Below are positions 7,109-15,422 of a stretch of DNA of 64,000 nt, piece by piece. The DNA comes from CBDDFQ01 sp965227035 (lineage in GTDB: Bacteria > Pseudomonadota > Gammaproteobacteria > Burkholderiales > Burkholderiaceae_C). The DNA is taken from NCBI GenBank assembly GCA_965227035.1, contig OZ245724.1:2790001-2854000 (forward strand). Reading direction: 5' to 3'. Each line of letters begins with the position of its first letter. The stretch's first letter is position 1. Under the pieces are notes generated by a model. That model did not search any database, had not been told where the DNA came from, and worked only from the letters and a program-made list of their open reading frames with translations. Both the position numbers and the translations under genes were made by a program.

Positions 7109-8680
7109 TCAGAAAACTCTCACGCGAAACAAAATCTGCATCGCGATCAAACCCAAAGCAAAACCGATGCCGCCATAGATGATGGCCTGCAGCAACTTAT
7201 TGGTGCGCCGCTGTTCTTTCAGCAGTTCCTGATCTTCGTGACGGTAGTCAGATGCCGACATGCGGTGCTGCAGAAAATCGTGCAGCAGACGCGGCAACTC
7301 CGGGATTAGCTTGGCGTAGCGCGGGAATTCGTCGCGTAGCTGGCGGAACAGTCGCTTCGGGCCAATCTGATCGATCATCCATTTTTCGAGGAATGGCTTG
7401 GCGGTGTGCCAGAGGTCCAGATCGGGATCGAGCTGTCGTCCAAGGCCTTCGATGTTCAGCAGCGTTTTTTGGAGAAGCACCAATTGGGGCTGGATTTCGA
7501 CTTCGAATCGGCGTGAGGTCTGGAACAGGCGCATGAGCAGAAGCCCCAGCGAGATTTCCTTCAATGGCCTGTCGAAATACGGCTCGCACACACTTCGGAT
7601 GGCGGCTTCGAGTTCATCGACCCGGGTGTACGAAGGCACCCAGCCCGACTCGATATGCAACTGGGCGACCCGCTTGTAATCGCGACGGAAGAAAGCGGTG
7701 AAGTTCTGCGCGAGGTATTCCTTGTCGAACTCGGTCAGCGTACCGACGATGCCGAAATCGAGCGAAATGTAGCGGCCGAAAGTCTCCGGCGCAATGCTCA
7801 CCTGGATGTTGCCCGGGTGCATGTCGGCATGAAAAAACCCGTCGCGGAACACCTGCGTGAAGAAGATGGTGACGCCATCGCGCGCGAGCTTGGGAAGATC
7901 GACACCGGCAGCGCGCAGACGCTCGATCTGGCTGATGGGAACACCGTTCATTCGCTCCATGACCATCACTTCCGGATGGCAGAAATCCCAGAATATTTCC
8001 GGGATCATCACGAGCTGCAAACCTTCCATGTTGCGTCGAAGCTGAGCCGCGCTGGCTGCTTCACGAATCAGATCGAGTTCGTCATGCAGATACTTGTCGA
8101 ACTCGGCGACGACTTCTTTCGGCTTGAGGCGTTTGCCGTCCGAAGACAAGCGCTCGACGAAGCCGGCCATCATCTTCATGAGCGCCAGATCTTTTTCGAT
8201 CACCGGCAGCATGTTCGGGCGCAGCACCTTTACTGCCACGTCGCGGGTTTCACCGTCGCGGGTCTTGAGGGTTGCGAAGTGCACTTGCGCGATGGAAGCG
8301 CTGGCCACCGGCGCGTGTTCGAACGATACGAAGATATCGGCGAGCGGACGGCGAAACGCGCGCTCGATGGTTGCGATCGCGATGGCCGAATCGAACGGCG
8401 GTACGCGGTCTTGCAGCATTGCAAGTTCGTCGGCAATGTCGGGTGGAAGCAGATCGCGTCGGGTCGAGATGACCTGACCGAATTTCACGAAAATGGGACC
8501 CAGCCGCTCCAGCGCTTCACGCAGGCGGCGTCCACGTGGCGCTTCCAGATTGCGTCCCAGCGAAACGATGCGTGCGATCAGCCGCAACCACGGCTTCTGG
8601 AAACTGGTGAGTACCAGCTCATCCAATCCATAGCGCAGCACGATCCAGATGATGAACGCGCCGCGAACCACACGGCTCAT
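7109..8680 (-). CDS. ubiB: UbiB, ubiquinone biosynthesis atypical kinase/ATPase
   Basis: A 523-residue protein of the UbiB/ADCK family. The family-specific KxGQ motif is seen as FVKFGQVISTR, followed by the conserved DLLPPDIADELAMLQD segment. Kinase-like elements include VAVKVLRPN, the FFHADMHPGNI catalytic segment and DFG (SLDFGIVG). Two C-terminal hydrophobic helices (about residues 495-518) anchor it in the inner membrane. It supports ubiquinone assembly, probably as an ATPase extracting lipid intermediates. The start overlaps the ubiJ stop (ATGA), showing translational coupling. Confidence 0.97.
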   Translation of the reverse strand: MSRVVRGAFIIWIVLRYGLDELVLTSFQKPWLRLIARIVSLGRNLEAPRGRRLREALERLGPIFVKFGQVISTRRDLLPPDIADELAMLQDRVPPFDSAIAIATIERAFRRPLADIFVSFEHAPVASASIAQVHFATLKTRDGETRDVAVKVLRPNMLPVIEKDLALMKMMAGFVERLSSDGKRLKPKEVVAEFDKYLHDELDLIREAASAAQLRRNMEGLQLVMIPEIFWDFCHPEVMVMERMNGVPISQIERLRAAGVDLPKLARDGVTIFFTQVFRDGFFHADMHPGNIQVSIAPETFGRYISLDFGIVGTLTEFDKEYLAQNFTAFFRRDYKRVAQLHIESGWVPSYTRVDELEAAIRSVCEPYFDRPLKEISLGLLLMRLFQTSRRFEVEIQPQLVLLQKTLLNIEGLGRQLDPDLDLWHTAKPFLEKWMIDQIGPKRLFRQLRDEFPRYAKLIPELPRLLHDFLQHRMSASDYRHEDQELLKEQRRTNKLLQAIIYGGIGFALGLIAMQILFRVRVF

Positions 8681-9237
8681 GCGTCGGCCTTGCTGTCTGC
8701 ATTGCCGCTGGACGCCCTGGGGCCGCGCGCGACGAATTTACGCAACGCGTCGGACGCTTTTCTCGCGATGCCGGCCAGCGTATGCGCCGGTGCATCGCCG
8801 ATGACGCGAGACAAATCTTCTTCCACGTCCCAGCGGATGTTGTCGACCAGCCAGTTCACTTCGCCGGCCAGTTTCACATCGCCCTCGATCCGGATTTCGG
8901 GCTTGTCGCCGCGCAGAGCCGATTGGGCGATCTCGAACGGTGACTCCTGCGAGAACGTGAGCGTGAGATCGGAGGGCACATCGTGCGACGCGATGTCGAG
9001 CAGCCCTGCCGGCGTCGCGACCAGCCGCATGACTACCTGCCGCCACTGCACCGTCACCACGCTCCCCTGAATCCGTGCGAGGCGATCCTGCGCTTCGGAT
9101 TCCTGCATCAACACATGGTTGAGGAACAGCACGACACGGTGCTGCGTTTCGTCGACCAGCCACGCAGGTGGCGGGAATTTCTCGGCAAATTTACCGACGA
9201 TGCCATCCAGAAATGAAAAAGGGGACTGTGTTGCCAT
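8677..9237 (-). CDS. ubiJ: UbiJ, SCP2-domain ubiquinone biosynthesis accessory factor
   Basis: About 186 residues with an SCP2-like lipid-binding domain. The segment VLFLNHVLMQESEAQDRL and the DLTLTFSQESPFEIAQSAL region are typical of UbiJ, and the C-terminal part pairs with the Ubi complex. It binds ubiquinone intermediates and assembles the soluble Ubi metabolon. Position directly before ubiB, with 4-bp overlap, supports the call. The ATG at 9237 lies in the loop of a strong hairpin (9221-9244) whose left arm contains the GGGGA that would serve as ribosome binding site; an in-frame TTG at 9246 is a less likely start. Confidence 0.93.
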   Translation of the reverse strand: MATQSPFSFLDGIVGKFAEKFPPPAWLVDETQHRVVLFLNHVLMQESEAQDRLARIQGSVVTVQWRQVVMRLVATPAGLLDIASHDVPSDLTLTFSQESPFEIAQSALRGDKPEIRIEGDVKLAGEVNWLVDNIRWDVEEDLSRVIGDAPAHTLAGIARKASDALRKFVARGPRASSGNADSKADA

Positions 9238-9244
9238 AGTCCCC
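9216..9244 (-). promoter_or_regulatory. Terminator-like hairpin enclosing the ubiJ start codon
   Basis: On the minus strand GGGGACT (9244-9238), a ten-base loop beginning with the ubiJ ATG, AGTCCCC (9227-9221) and TTTTT (9220-9216). The seven-pair stem hides both the GGGGA Shine-Dalgarno-like bases and the start codon, and the T-run gives it the form of an intrinsic terminator or attenuator. Confidence 0.6.
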
Positions 9245-9314
9245 AATTATTGATCGAAACAGCGGCTGCGAAGGCGCCGTTACGAGGCGCCGGAAGCACC
9301 TTCAATGGTCAAAT

Positions 9315-10367
9315 TCAAGCCAGCGCCTGAACTCCGCCGACCAGCCAGCCGCTGCGGCCGTCCTTGGGCTTGACCATGTTCCAGACTTCGCGGAACGGAC
9401 TCGGGCCCGCCGAGGGCTGTTCGCGGATCATTCCGGAAAACTCGACGCTGGCCAGATAGTCGCCCTCGGCTTCTTCGATGCCGAGCAGCTGGGCGTTCAA
9501 CATGATCACGTCGGTCTTGTTGGGTTGGCCGTCCAGATGGTTCTCGCGGTCGGCCAGCTGGGTACGAATCTCGCCGACCATGTCGTCGGTCATCATCGAA
9601 CGCAGCGTGGAAATGTCGGAGCGATCCCAGGCTTCCTGGAGCGTCACGAAATTGCGTTTCGCCGCTTCCAGAAAACTGTCGGAGTCGAAGCCGGCAGGCA
9701 CTCCCCAACCTTGTGCACCGGTGAGCGCGTTGTTGCCTGCAGATCCTGCGAGAGCAGATCCGATCACCACGCCACCCGTCGCAGACGATGCGGCGTCGGT
9801 GGGGTACTTGGTCGAATCGAAGGACATGCTGTTGCGTTCCCACGGACGAGCCGACGAATCGTTGCCGACCTTGTCGGCGCTATAGCTGACAGGGGCGGTG
9901 GCTTCCGACGCCGAGCCAGCGCCTTGAAACGCGTAAGGAGACGAAGTGTTCTGCGTCTGCGAATTCCGGCGTGAACGAACGATGCCGATGATCACCATGA
10001 CCGCGAGCACGACAAGTGCAATCAGAAGGAACTGGCCGAACGCTGCGCCCAGGCCCAGCGAATGTGCCAGCCATGCGAGGCCGAGACCTGCGGCCAGACC
10101 GCCGAGCATTGCGCCCCAAGGCTTGCGAGCCTGAGCGGCTGCGGGAGCTGCAGGTGCGGGCCTGGCGGCTGCAGCGCTATTCGCGTTGGTAGGTGCCGCG
10201 TTTTGCGCGGCATTGCCCCCTGCTGGTGCGGCAGGTGCAGCTTCGCGCTGGGTGACGTTGCCCGACTGGCGGCCAAACGATTTGCCACCGCCGAAACGAC
10301 GCGCCGCGTCGGCATCGACGCTTGCCATCACCATCACCAATGCAATAAGTACAGTCCAGATTTTCAT
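9315..10367 (-). CDS. Tim44-like domain membrane-anchored protein
   Basis: About 350 residues. The chosen ATG at 10367 has GGAGG at ideal distance and yields a signal-like N-terminus (MKIWTVLIALVMVMAS...DADAARRFGGGKS). A long Ala/Pro/Gln linker follows, then a transmembrane helix (FLLIALVVLAVMVIIGIV) and RSRR. The C-terminal 130 residues are Tim44/MRPL45-like (FLEAAKRNFVTLQEAWDRSD, then DMVGEIRTQL). Bacterial members often sit beside ubi genes as here. The precise role is unknown; lipid or quinone handling is suggested by fold and context. Direct GGCGCC repeats follow the stop. Confidence 0.88.
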   Translation of the reverse strand: MKIWTVLIALVMVMASVDADAARRFGGGKSFGRQSGNVTQREAAPAAPAGGNAAQNAAPTNANSAAAARPAPAAPAAAQARKPWGAMLGGLAAGLGLAWLAHSLGLGAAFGQFLLIALVVLAVMVIIGIVRSRRNSQTQNTSSPYAFQGAGSASEATAPVSYSADKVGNDSSARPWERNSMSFDSTKYPTDAASSATGGVVIGSALAGSAGNNALTGAQGWGVPAGFDSDSFLEAAKRNFVTLQEAWDRSDISTLRSMMTDDMVGEIRTQLADRENHLDGQPNKTDVIMLNAQLLGIEEAEGDYLASVEFSGMIREQPSAGPSPFREVWNMVKPKDGRSGWLVGGVQALA

Positions 10368-10392
10368 TTCGCCTCCATCGCTTTTTCGAATT

Positions 10393-11124
10393 TCAACACT
10401 TGATTCCAACATGCAAGGCGACAACTCCGCCTGTCAGGTTGTGATAGTCCACATGCCCAAAACCACTTTGTTTCATGAGGCCTTTCAGTTCTTCCTGACC
10501 CGGATGCATCCGGATCGATTCGGCCAGATAGCGGTAACTCGAATCGTCACCCGCGACCATTTTTCCGAGACGAGGCAGCACGTTGAAGGAGTACCAGTCG
10601 TACGCTTTCGTGAGCGGCTTCGCGATCTTCGAGAACTCGAGCACCAGTAACTTGCCGCGCGGCTTGAGCACGCGATTCATCTCGCGCAGCGCGGCATCTT
10701 TGTGGGTCATGTTGCGCAGACCGAAGGCCACGCTCACTACGTCGAAATAGTTGTCGGGGAACGGAAGCTTTTCTGCATCGCACACCACCGTCGGAACGTG
10801 AATGCCTTTGTCGATCAGGCGATCGCGTCCGGTACTGAGCATGGCTTCGTTGATGTCGGTGTGCACCACCTGCCCGGTAGAGCCGACCTTCTTCGCGTAA
10901 GCCAGCGCCAGATCGCCGGTACCGCCCGCGATGTCCAGAGCCCGCGAGCCTTCTCGCAGATTCGCGACCCCCACCGTGTACGCCTTCCAGACGCGATGCA
11001 GGCCCATCGACATGAGATCGTTCATCACGTCGTACTTGGGCGCGACCGAATCGAAAACGCCGCGGACACGCTTAGCCTTGTCCGTCTCGTCTACCGTCTG
11101 AAAACCAAAATGAGTTTGAGCCAT
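10393..11124 (-). CDS. ubiE: UbiE, demethylmenaquinol/demethoxyubiquinol C-methyltransferase
   Basis: A 243-residue SAM-dependent class I methyltransferase. SAM motif I is seen as ALDIAGGTGDLALAYA, and the family signature NYFDVVSVAFGLRNMT is complete. It methylates the quinone ring in ubiquinone (and, in species that make it, menaquinone) synthesis. The C-terminus SGFGHVDYHNLTGGVVALHVGIKC is characteristic. It precedes the Tim44-like gene by 25 bp and with ubiJ/ubiB forms a ubiquinone cluster. Confidence 0.97.
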   Translation of the reverse strand: MAQTHFGFQTVDETDKAKRVRGVFDSVAPKYDVMNDLMSMGLHRVWKAYTVGVANLREGSRALDIAGGTGDLALAYAKKVGSTGQVVHTDINEAMLSTGRDRLIDKGIHVPTVVCDAEKLPFPDNYFDVVSVAFGLRNMTHKDAALREMNRVLKPRGKLLVLEFSKIAKPLTKAYDWYSFNVLPRLGKMVAGDDSSYRYLAESIRMHPGQEELKGLMKQSGFGHVDYHNLTGGVVALHVGIKC

Positions 11125-11260
11125 TCGCGAATGCTAGGGCCGATTGATCGCGCAACGGCCGACAACCCCGCGAGCTCAGAGGAAATGTGTGGCAAATTTG
11201 CGCAGCGATTTGTGCACCGGATGCGGTGAAAGCGCCGCGCTAAAGAAAACGAATTTCCGA

Positions 11261-11674
11261 TCAATGACTGGCGCAGGAAGGGCCGTTTTTCGAAGGCATC
11301 GCGGCATCGCGATCGACTCCTGCTTCGCGGAGTTTCGACTCGTACTCGCTCCAGAGTCGTGCCTGCTCGGCGCCCAGAAAATAAAGGTAATTCCAGGTAA
11401 AAATGCCGGTGTCGTGACCGTCGGAAAACACCGGTTTCACACCGTAGTTGCCCACCGATTCGAGCGCGTCGATACCGACTTCGCGTTTACCCGTTTGCAA
11501 AGTTTCCTGACCCGGACCATGGCCCTGCACTTCGGCCGATGGGGAGTAGACCCGCATCAGCTCGAACGGAATTCTGAATTGCGCACCATCGGAGAAACCG
11601 ATTTCGAGGACGCGCGATTTGCCGTGAACCGTCATCGATTCCGGCGTGGGCGATCCCGCCTTCAAACCTGCCAT
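11261..11674 (-). CDS. DUF971 domain protein
   Basis: A 137-residue protein with the DUF971 (gamma-butyrobetaine hydroxylase N-terminal-like) fold: the LEIGFSDGAQFRIPFELMRVYSPSAEVQGHG segment, then VGIDALESVGNYGVKPVFSDGHDTGIFTW, which is highly conserved. Members may bind Fe-S or zinc and often neighbour ubiE in betaproteobacteria, as here; function is not established. The ATG at 11674 is the natural start of the family. Confidence 0.9.
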   Translation of the reverse strand: MAGLKAGSPTPESMTVHGKSRVLEIGFSDGAQFRIPFELMRVYSPSAEVQGHGPGQETLQTGKREVGIDALESVGNYGVKPVFSDGHDTGIFTWNYLYFLGAEQARLWSEYESKLREAGVDRDAAMPSKNGPSCASH

Positions 11675-11707
11675 GTGTGTTCCAGAGAGTCTTTTCGAGG
11701 GACTCGA

Positions 11708-13372
11708 TTAGAACCGCAGCGACAGGTTCACATGCAACTTGTCGTCGTCTTTTTGCGGCGAGCTGCTGTTCACCGTCAAAGGCACGCGGCTTCCAACCAG
11801 AAGACGGGCGTAATCGACCGAAGCCGCGAATTGGCCACGCGTGAATCGGAGACCGAAGCCTGCGCTGGTCAGGTGGTCCGAGCTCGGCTTGGTCGTGGCG
11901 TTGGGGGTGTGGTTCTTCAGCAGACCGGAATCGACGAAGCCGACAAATCGAAGGCCTTCGCGGATTTCAGGCGTCGTGATTTCCGCGGTTCCCACCAGGC
12001 CACTGTCGCCGGAAATAGGACGTTCCGAGGTGCCGCGAATCGACGAAAGGCCGCCGAGTCCCAGCTGTTCGCCCGAGATGAGCGCATCGGGGCTGTACTG
12101 GAATTGACCGCGAACCGACCAGAGCCAGCTGCCCGCGAATCCCGCGATGTAATTGCCGCTGAGGCGAAGCGCCTTCCACGATGAAGTGGTGATGCGTGGA
12201 TCTTCCGACTTGTACGAAGCGAGATCGTTATTGCTGCCCATGCCGGTGTTGGCGGCGACTTCGGCGCTATAGCTCCAGAAAGCGGCATCCGCTTCGTTGC
12301 GGGCAGTAAACGCAAGTCGCAAAGGTGTGCTGCGGCGGGCAGTCTGAGTGGCAATCGGCAGACCGTTGATCAGGGCACCGTCGAACACCTTGTTATCGAA
12401 CGAGCCAGTGATGTAGCTGCGGTAGCCACCGACCGGCTGCAGGTAGTAGCTGTAATTCACGCCCAGCGTGTTTCCGGCACCCGTGCTGTTGAACGCGCCG
12501 AAATTACCTTCGACGTCCGACGTGGTGTAGCTCGCGCCCACCACGCCGCCAAGGGGATAGATCGGGGCGCGATAAGACAAGCCGAGCTGCTTGACGCTCG
12601 AGGTCTTTTCCAGCGAGGTCGTGTAGGCGCCGACGAATTGCTGGTCCATGTCGAACAGATTCGAATAGCCGCCGGCAACAGTGAACCGGTCGCGACCAGA
12701 GGCCTTGTTGCCGGTGTTCGCCAGGCTGGTCGAGAAATTCCAGGGCTTTTGCTCTTTCACCGAAATGTCCGCATCGATCTTGTCCGGCTGCTCCGACTCC
12801 TTGAGCGCCACCTGGATCTGCTTGCCTTCGTTTTCGTTGGCAATTGCGGTCTGAACAGCGAGCTTGCGGAAATTGGGCGTGCCGCCCTCCTTCAACTCTG
12901 GAACGCTGTTTCGAATATTCGATTCGGTGTACTTGTCGAGGCCGGACACCTTGATCGTGCCCATGGTGAACTTCACCACCTGCAGATTGACCGTGTCGCT
13001 GAGCTCCTGTGCCGGCAGTGCCACTCGATGCAGCGCGTAACCCTGATTGCGCATTTCAAGTTCGAGCGCCGCCACCGCCTTCTGGAGCGTGTCGATGGTG
13101 GCGTCGGTGCGCAGGAAAGGAGCCAGAGCCTTGGTCGTGTCGGCCTGGCTCAGCGGGTTATCGCCTGTAACGTTGAATCCCTTGACCGTGAATACTGGCG
13201 TGGGCGCTGTCGTGGCCATGGGCGGCAGAGCGGGAGCGGCAGGAGGTGCGGTCAACGGCGCGTTTTGAGGAGCGGTCTGCGCATGAGCAACCGACAAGGA
13301 TCCACCCGCCAGCAGGGCAATCGCCGCGCACACAGCTGTGTGCCGCAAGGAAAAAGCAGCTTCGAAATTCAT
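11708..13372 (-). CDS. ShlB/FhaC/HecB-family outer-membrane transporter (TpsB)
   Basis: About 554 residues. The ATG at 13372 gives a signal peptide (hydrophobic AAIALLAGGSLSVAHAQ). A Pro/Ala linker leads into a POTRA domain (FTVKGFNVTGDNPLSQADTT...), then a C-terminal 16-strand barrel ending in NLSLRF with the terminal Phe of outer-membrane proteins. It should secrete a large beta-helical partner. The usual VRGY loop-6 motif reads IRGTSE here. No TpsA exoprotein gene is in view. It follows the FecR gene by 8 bp, so they are one operon. An extended in-frame ORF to 14302 is an out-of-frame overlap with fecR and is ignored. Confidence 0.9.
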   Translation of the reverse strand: MNFEAAFSLRHTAVCAAIALLAGGSLSVAHAQTAPQNAPLTAPPAAPALPPMATTAPTPVFTVKGFNVTGDNPLSQADTTKALAPFLRTDATIDTLQKAVAALELEMRNQGYALHRVALPAQELSDTVNLQVVKFTMGTIKVSGLDKYTESNIRNSVPELKEGGTPNFRKLAVQTAIANENEGKQIQVALKESEQPDKIDADISVKEQKPWNFSTSLANTGNKASGRDRFTVAGGYSNLFDMDQQFVGAYTTSLEKTSSVKQLGLSYRAPIYPLGGVVGASYTTSDVEGNFGAFNSTGAGNTLGVNYSYYLQPVGGYRSYITGSFDNKVFDGALINGLPIATQTARRSTPLRLAFTARNEADAAFWSYSAEVAANTGMGSNNDLASYKSEDPRITTSSWKALRLSGNYIAGFAGSWLWSVRGQFQYSPDALISGEQLGLGGLSSIRGTSERPISGDSGLVGTAEITTPEIREGLRFVGFVDSGLLKNHTPNATTKPSSDHLTSAGFGLRFTRGQFAASVDYARLLVGSRVPLTVNSSSPQKDDDKLHVNLSLRF

Positions 13373-13380
13373 ATTCGTGT

Positions 13381-14811
13381 TCACCTGCACTGGTTGTCGG
13401 AGTTCAGACGCTCTTCCGCAAAGATGCTCGCAAGCAGCGGATTGCGCGAGTCTGGCAACGGCGTCAGATCGAATTCGATGAACTTGGGGACATCGGATGG
13501 GCGTCCGGTGCGACCACCGATTTCGGCAAGGCCGGTTTCGCCTCGTCCGAGGTGGAGGATCTCGCTCACGGTCGTGATCTGGACATGGCCGTCGCGCACA
13601 TAGATGAAGAGCGCGTCGTCGTCGGTGGGGACGTCGCCCACGGCAAACAGCGCCTTGATGTCGATCTGTACGCTCTCGGGCGCCGGGAGGTCGACGGTCG
13701 GGGGTAGCGTAAAGGTAAGAATCGCGCCGTTCTGGCTCACGTTCACACCCTGACCGGCCAAAAGCACGATGGGGGTGTTCGAATTGCGGGGCAACACTTC
13801 GATTGCACCGGCGACGCCGAAATACGACGTGAGCGCATCCTGAATCGCGCCGCCCGGGGACTCCGGAATGCTCACGATGCCTTCGCTGCCGCGAATACCT
13901 ACCGTCGCGGTCGATGTGGAATAAGCGACGTTGCGATTGTTGGCATGGCCGATTGCGCCGGTCAGGAATCGCATCGAGCCGCGCAGCAACGACACGAAAA
14001 AGCGTCCCTCGGTAGGGTTCTTGGGGTCGAACGCGAAATTGTCGACGCGGAAATTGGAGTTGGAGCCGATGGTGACCCGGCTCTCGTCCCGGAACGCAAT
14101 GATCGCTTTGGATGTGGCGTCGGTTTCGATGGATTCGCCACCGTAGACCGCACCGCCGACGACCAGCAGGCGTCGTACCCCGGCCGTGTCGACAGCATTC
14201 ACGTTGCCCTGCGCCATGATCACTTTGGCGCTGGCGAGAATCGCGTTGGGCTTGGGCGGTGCAGCAACGCGAGTCGATTCCGCGCGGCAATCGGCGCCGC
14301 AAATACGCGCGTCGAAATCCGTTCCGCGAATCCCGACGGTGGCGGTATTGGTCTGAATGCGAGCCGCGTTGGGCGCGTTCTTTGAGATCAGGCCAGTCAA
14401 AGTGCGCAGGCCACCGCGCAGAAGCTGCATGACCATGCTGTTGGTCGGCGAGTTCTCCGCAAACTTGTATTGCTGCAGAACTATCTCGGTATTCGGACGG
14501 ATGGTCATGCGGGTACCGTCCTGCAATTTCAGGATCGCGAACGCGCCTTCGGATGTCGTGAGGCGATCGCCTTCGGCGACCGGAAGCCCTTGTCCGAGTG
14601 TCCTAGGGGCCTGACCGGGAGCCTGTGCGAAGCCGACGCCGCGAAGAAATTCGACTTGTCCAGCCGGAGACGAAGCATTCGCGGGCGCGGCGGGTGCGGC
14701 AGGCGCGGGAGTTTGAGCGGTCGCGAGACCAGACCAGAGCAGGCTGGTCGCAATACATGCGCTCAACGCTACGCTGCGCATGTATCTAGATCGAATAACT
14801 GCGGTCCACAT
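13381..14811 (-). CDS. Secreted FecR-domain protein with two FecR repeats
   Basis: About 476 residues. ATG 14811 has GGAGG five bases upstream and gives a cleavable signal (SVALSACIATSLLWSGLATAQ). Two homologous FecR blocks are visible: DGTRMTIRPNTEIVL...LLRGGLRTLTG...TATVGIRGTDFD, and about 130 residues later DESRVTIGSNSNFRV...LLRGSMRFLTG...TATVGIRGSEG. No transmembrane helix follows, unlike sigma-regulator FecR, so this is probably a periplasmic or exported ligand-binding protein. Operon with the TpsB transporter suggests it is its cargo or a co-factor. A CGADC pair lies after the first block. Confidence 0.87.
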   Translation of the reverse strand: MWTAVIRSRYMRSVALSACIATSLLWSGLATAQTPAPAAPAAPANASSPAGQVEFLRGVGFAQAPGQAPRTLGQGLPVAEGDRLTTSEGAFAILKLQDGTRMTIRPNTEIVLQQYKFAENSPTNSMVMQLLRGGLRTLTGLISKNAPNAARIQTNTATVGIRGTDFDARICGADCRAESTRVAAPPKPNAILASAKVIMAQGNVNAVDTAGVRRLLVVGGAVYGGESIETDATSKAIIAFRDESRVTIGSNSNFRVDNFAFDPKNPTEGRFFVSLLRGSMRFLTGAIGHANNRNVAYSTSTATVGIRGSEGIVSIPESPGGAIQDALTSYFGVAGAIEVLPRNSNTPIVLLAGQGVNVSQNGAILTFTLPPTVDLPAPESVQIDIKALFAVGDVPTDDDALFIYVRDGHVQITTVSEILHLGRGETGLAEIGGRTGRPSDVPKFIEFDLTPLPDSRNPLLASIFAEERLNSDNQCR

Positions 14812-14980
14812 TCCGGCCTCCAGAGATTGTCCGTAAGCAGACAAACGCTTACATGTATTACGCGACATTTCTGTCCTACGCGACTGTAGGCGTTTTTGGC
14901 AGATTTAGGTAGACCACTTACAAGCCGGCCAAGTCAAAACCCGGCAAACCTGGGGTTGTCATCGCCGTTTCAGCAACAGC

Positions 14981-15406
14981 CTAGGCAAATGCATCGCGAA
15001 TTGACCGCTCGACAGTATCCAGGCCGGATTTGATCCGCGCGAGTTCTTCAACTGGCTTCGGCCTCAATGCTGCCGCCCAGACCGGCGCCGGGAAATGCGA
15101 ATCCCACTCGAATCGGGCGATGACATGCCAGTGCAGATGCGGAACCGCATTTCCGAGCGCGGCAATGTTGACCTTCGTGGGCGACAGATGCTGGATCAGC
15201 GCTTTCTCGACGGCGACAACCGCGTCCATGCAAAGCGACCGATCCCCAGGGGACAAATCAGAGAATTCGGCCACGTGATCTGTCCAAACGACGCGGTAGA
15301 AAGCCGGAAACCCCGCCTCGTCGGCCCGGATCACCCGAAATTTCGGTGTCTGGACTATTAGCGTGCCGCCCTCGGTTTCGCACAGGACGCAACCCTGCTT
15401 CTTCAC
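14981..15406 (-). CDS. HIT-family nucleotide hydrolase/transferase
   Basis: A 141-residue protein with the histidine-triad motif HLHWHVIARF (His-phi-His-phi-His variant) and the preceding NIAALGNAVPHLHWH. The N-terminus MKKQGCVLCETEGGT carries a CxxC pair. HIT proteins hydrolyse nucleoside phosphoramidates or dinucleotides; the substrate here is unknown. The start is a GTG at 15406 just after the large oxidoreductase stop (15423), so the two are likely co-transcribed. Confidence 0.9.
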   Translation of the reverse strand: MKKQGCVLCETEGGTLIVQTPKFRVIRADEAGFPAFYRVVWTDHVAEFSDLSPGDRSLCMDAVVAVEKALIQHLSPTKVNIAALGNAVPHLHWHVIARFEWDSHFPAPVWAAALRPKPVEELARIKSGLDTVERSIRDAFA

Positions 15407-15422
15407 AAGACGGCCCCGTAGA

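Noticed and set aside
6171..7178. 335-residue plus-strand ORF
   Set aside because: Antisense to the SSF symporter; composition (His/Asp/Arg-rich) is typical for a shadow frame.
7655..9070. 471-residue plus-strand ORF
   Set aside because: Antisense to ubiB/ubiJ; no recognisable domain.
13373..14302. N-terminal extension of the TpsB frame
   Set aside because: It overlaps the FecR gene in another frame; the signal peptide starts at 13372.
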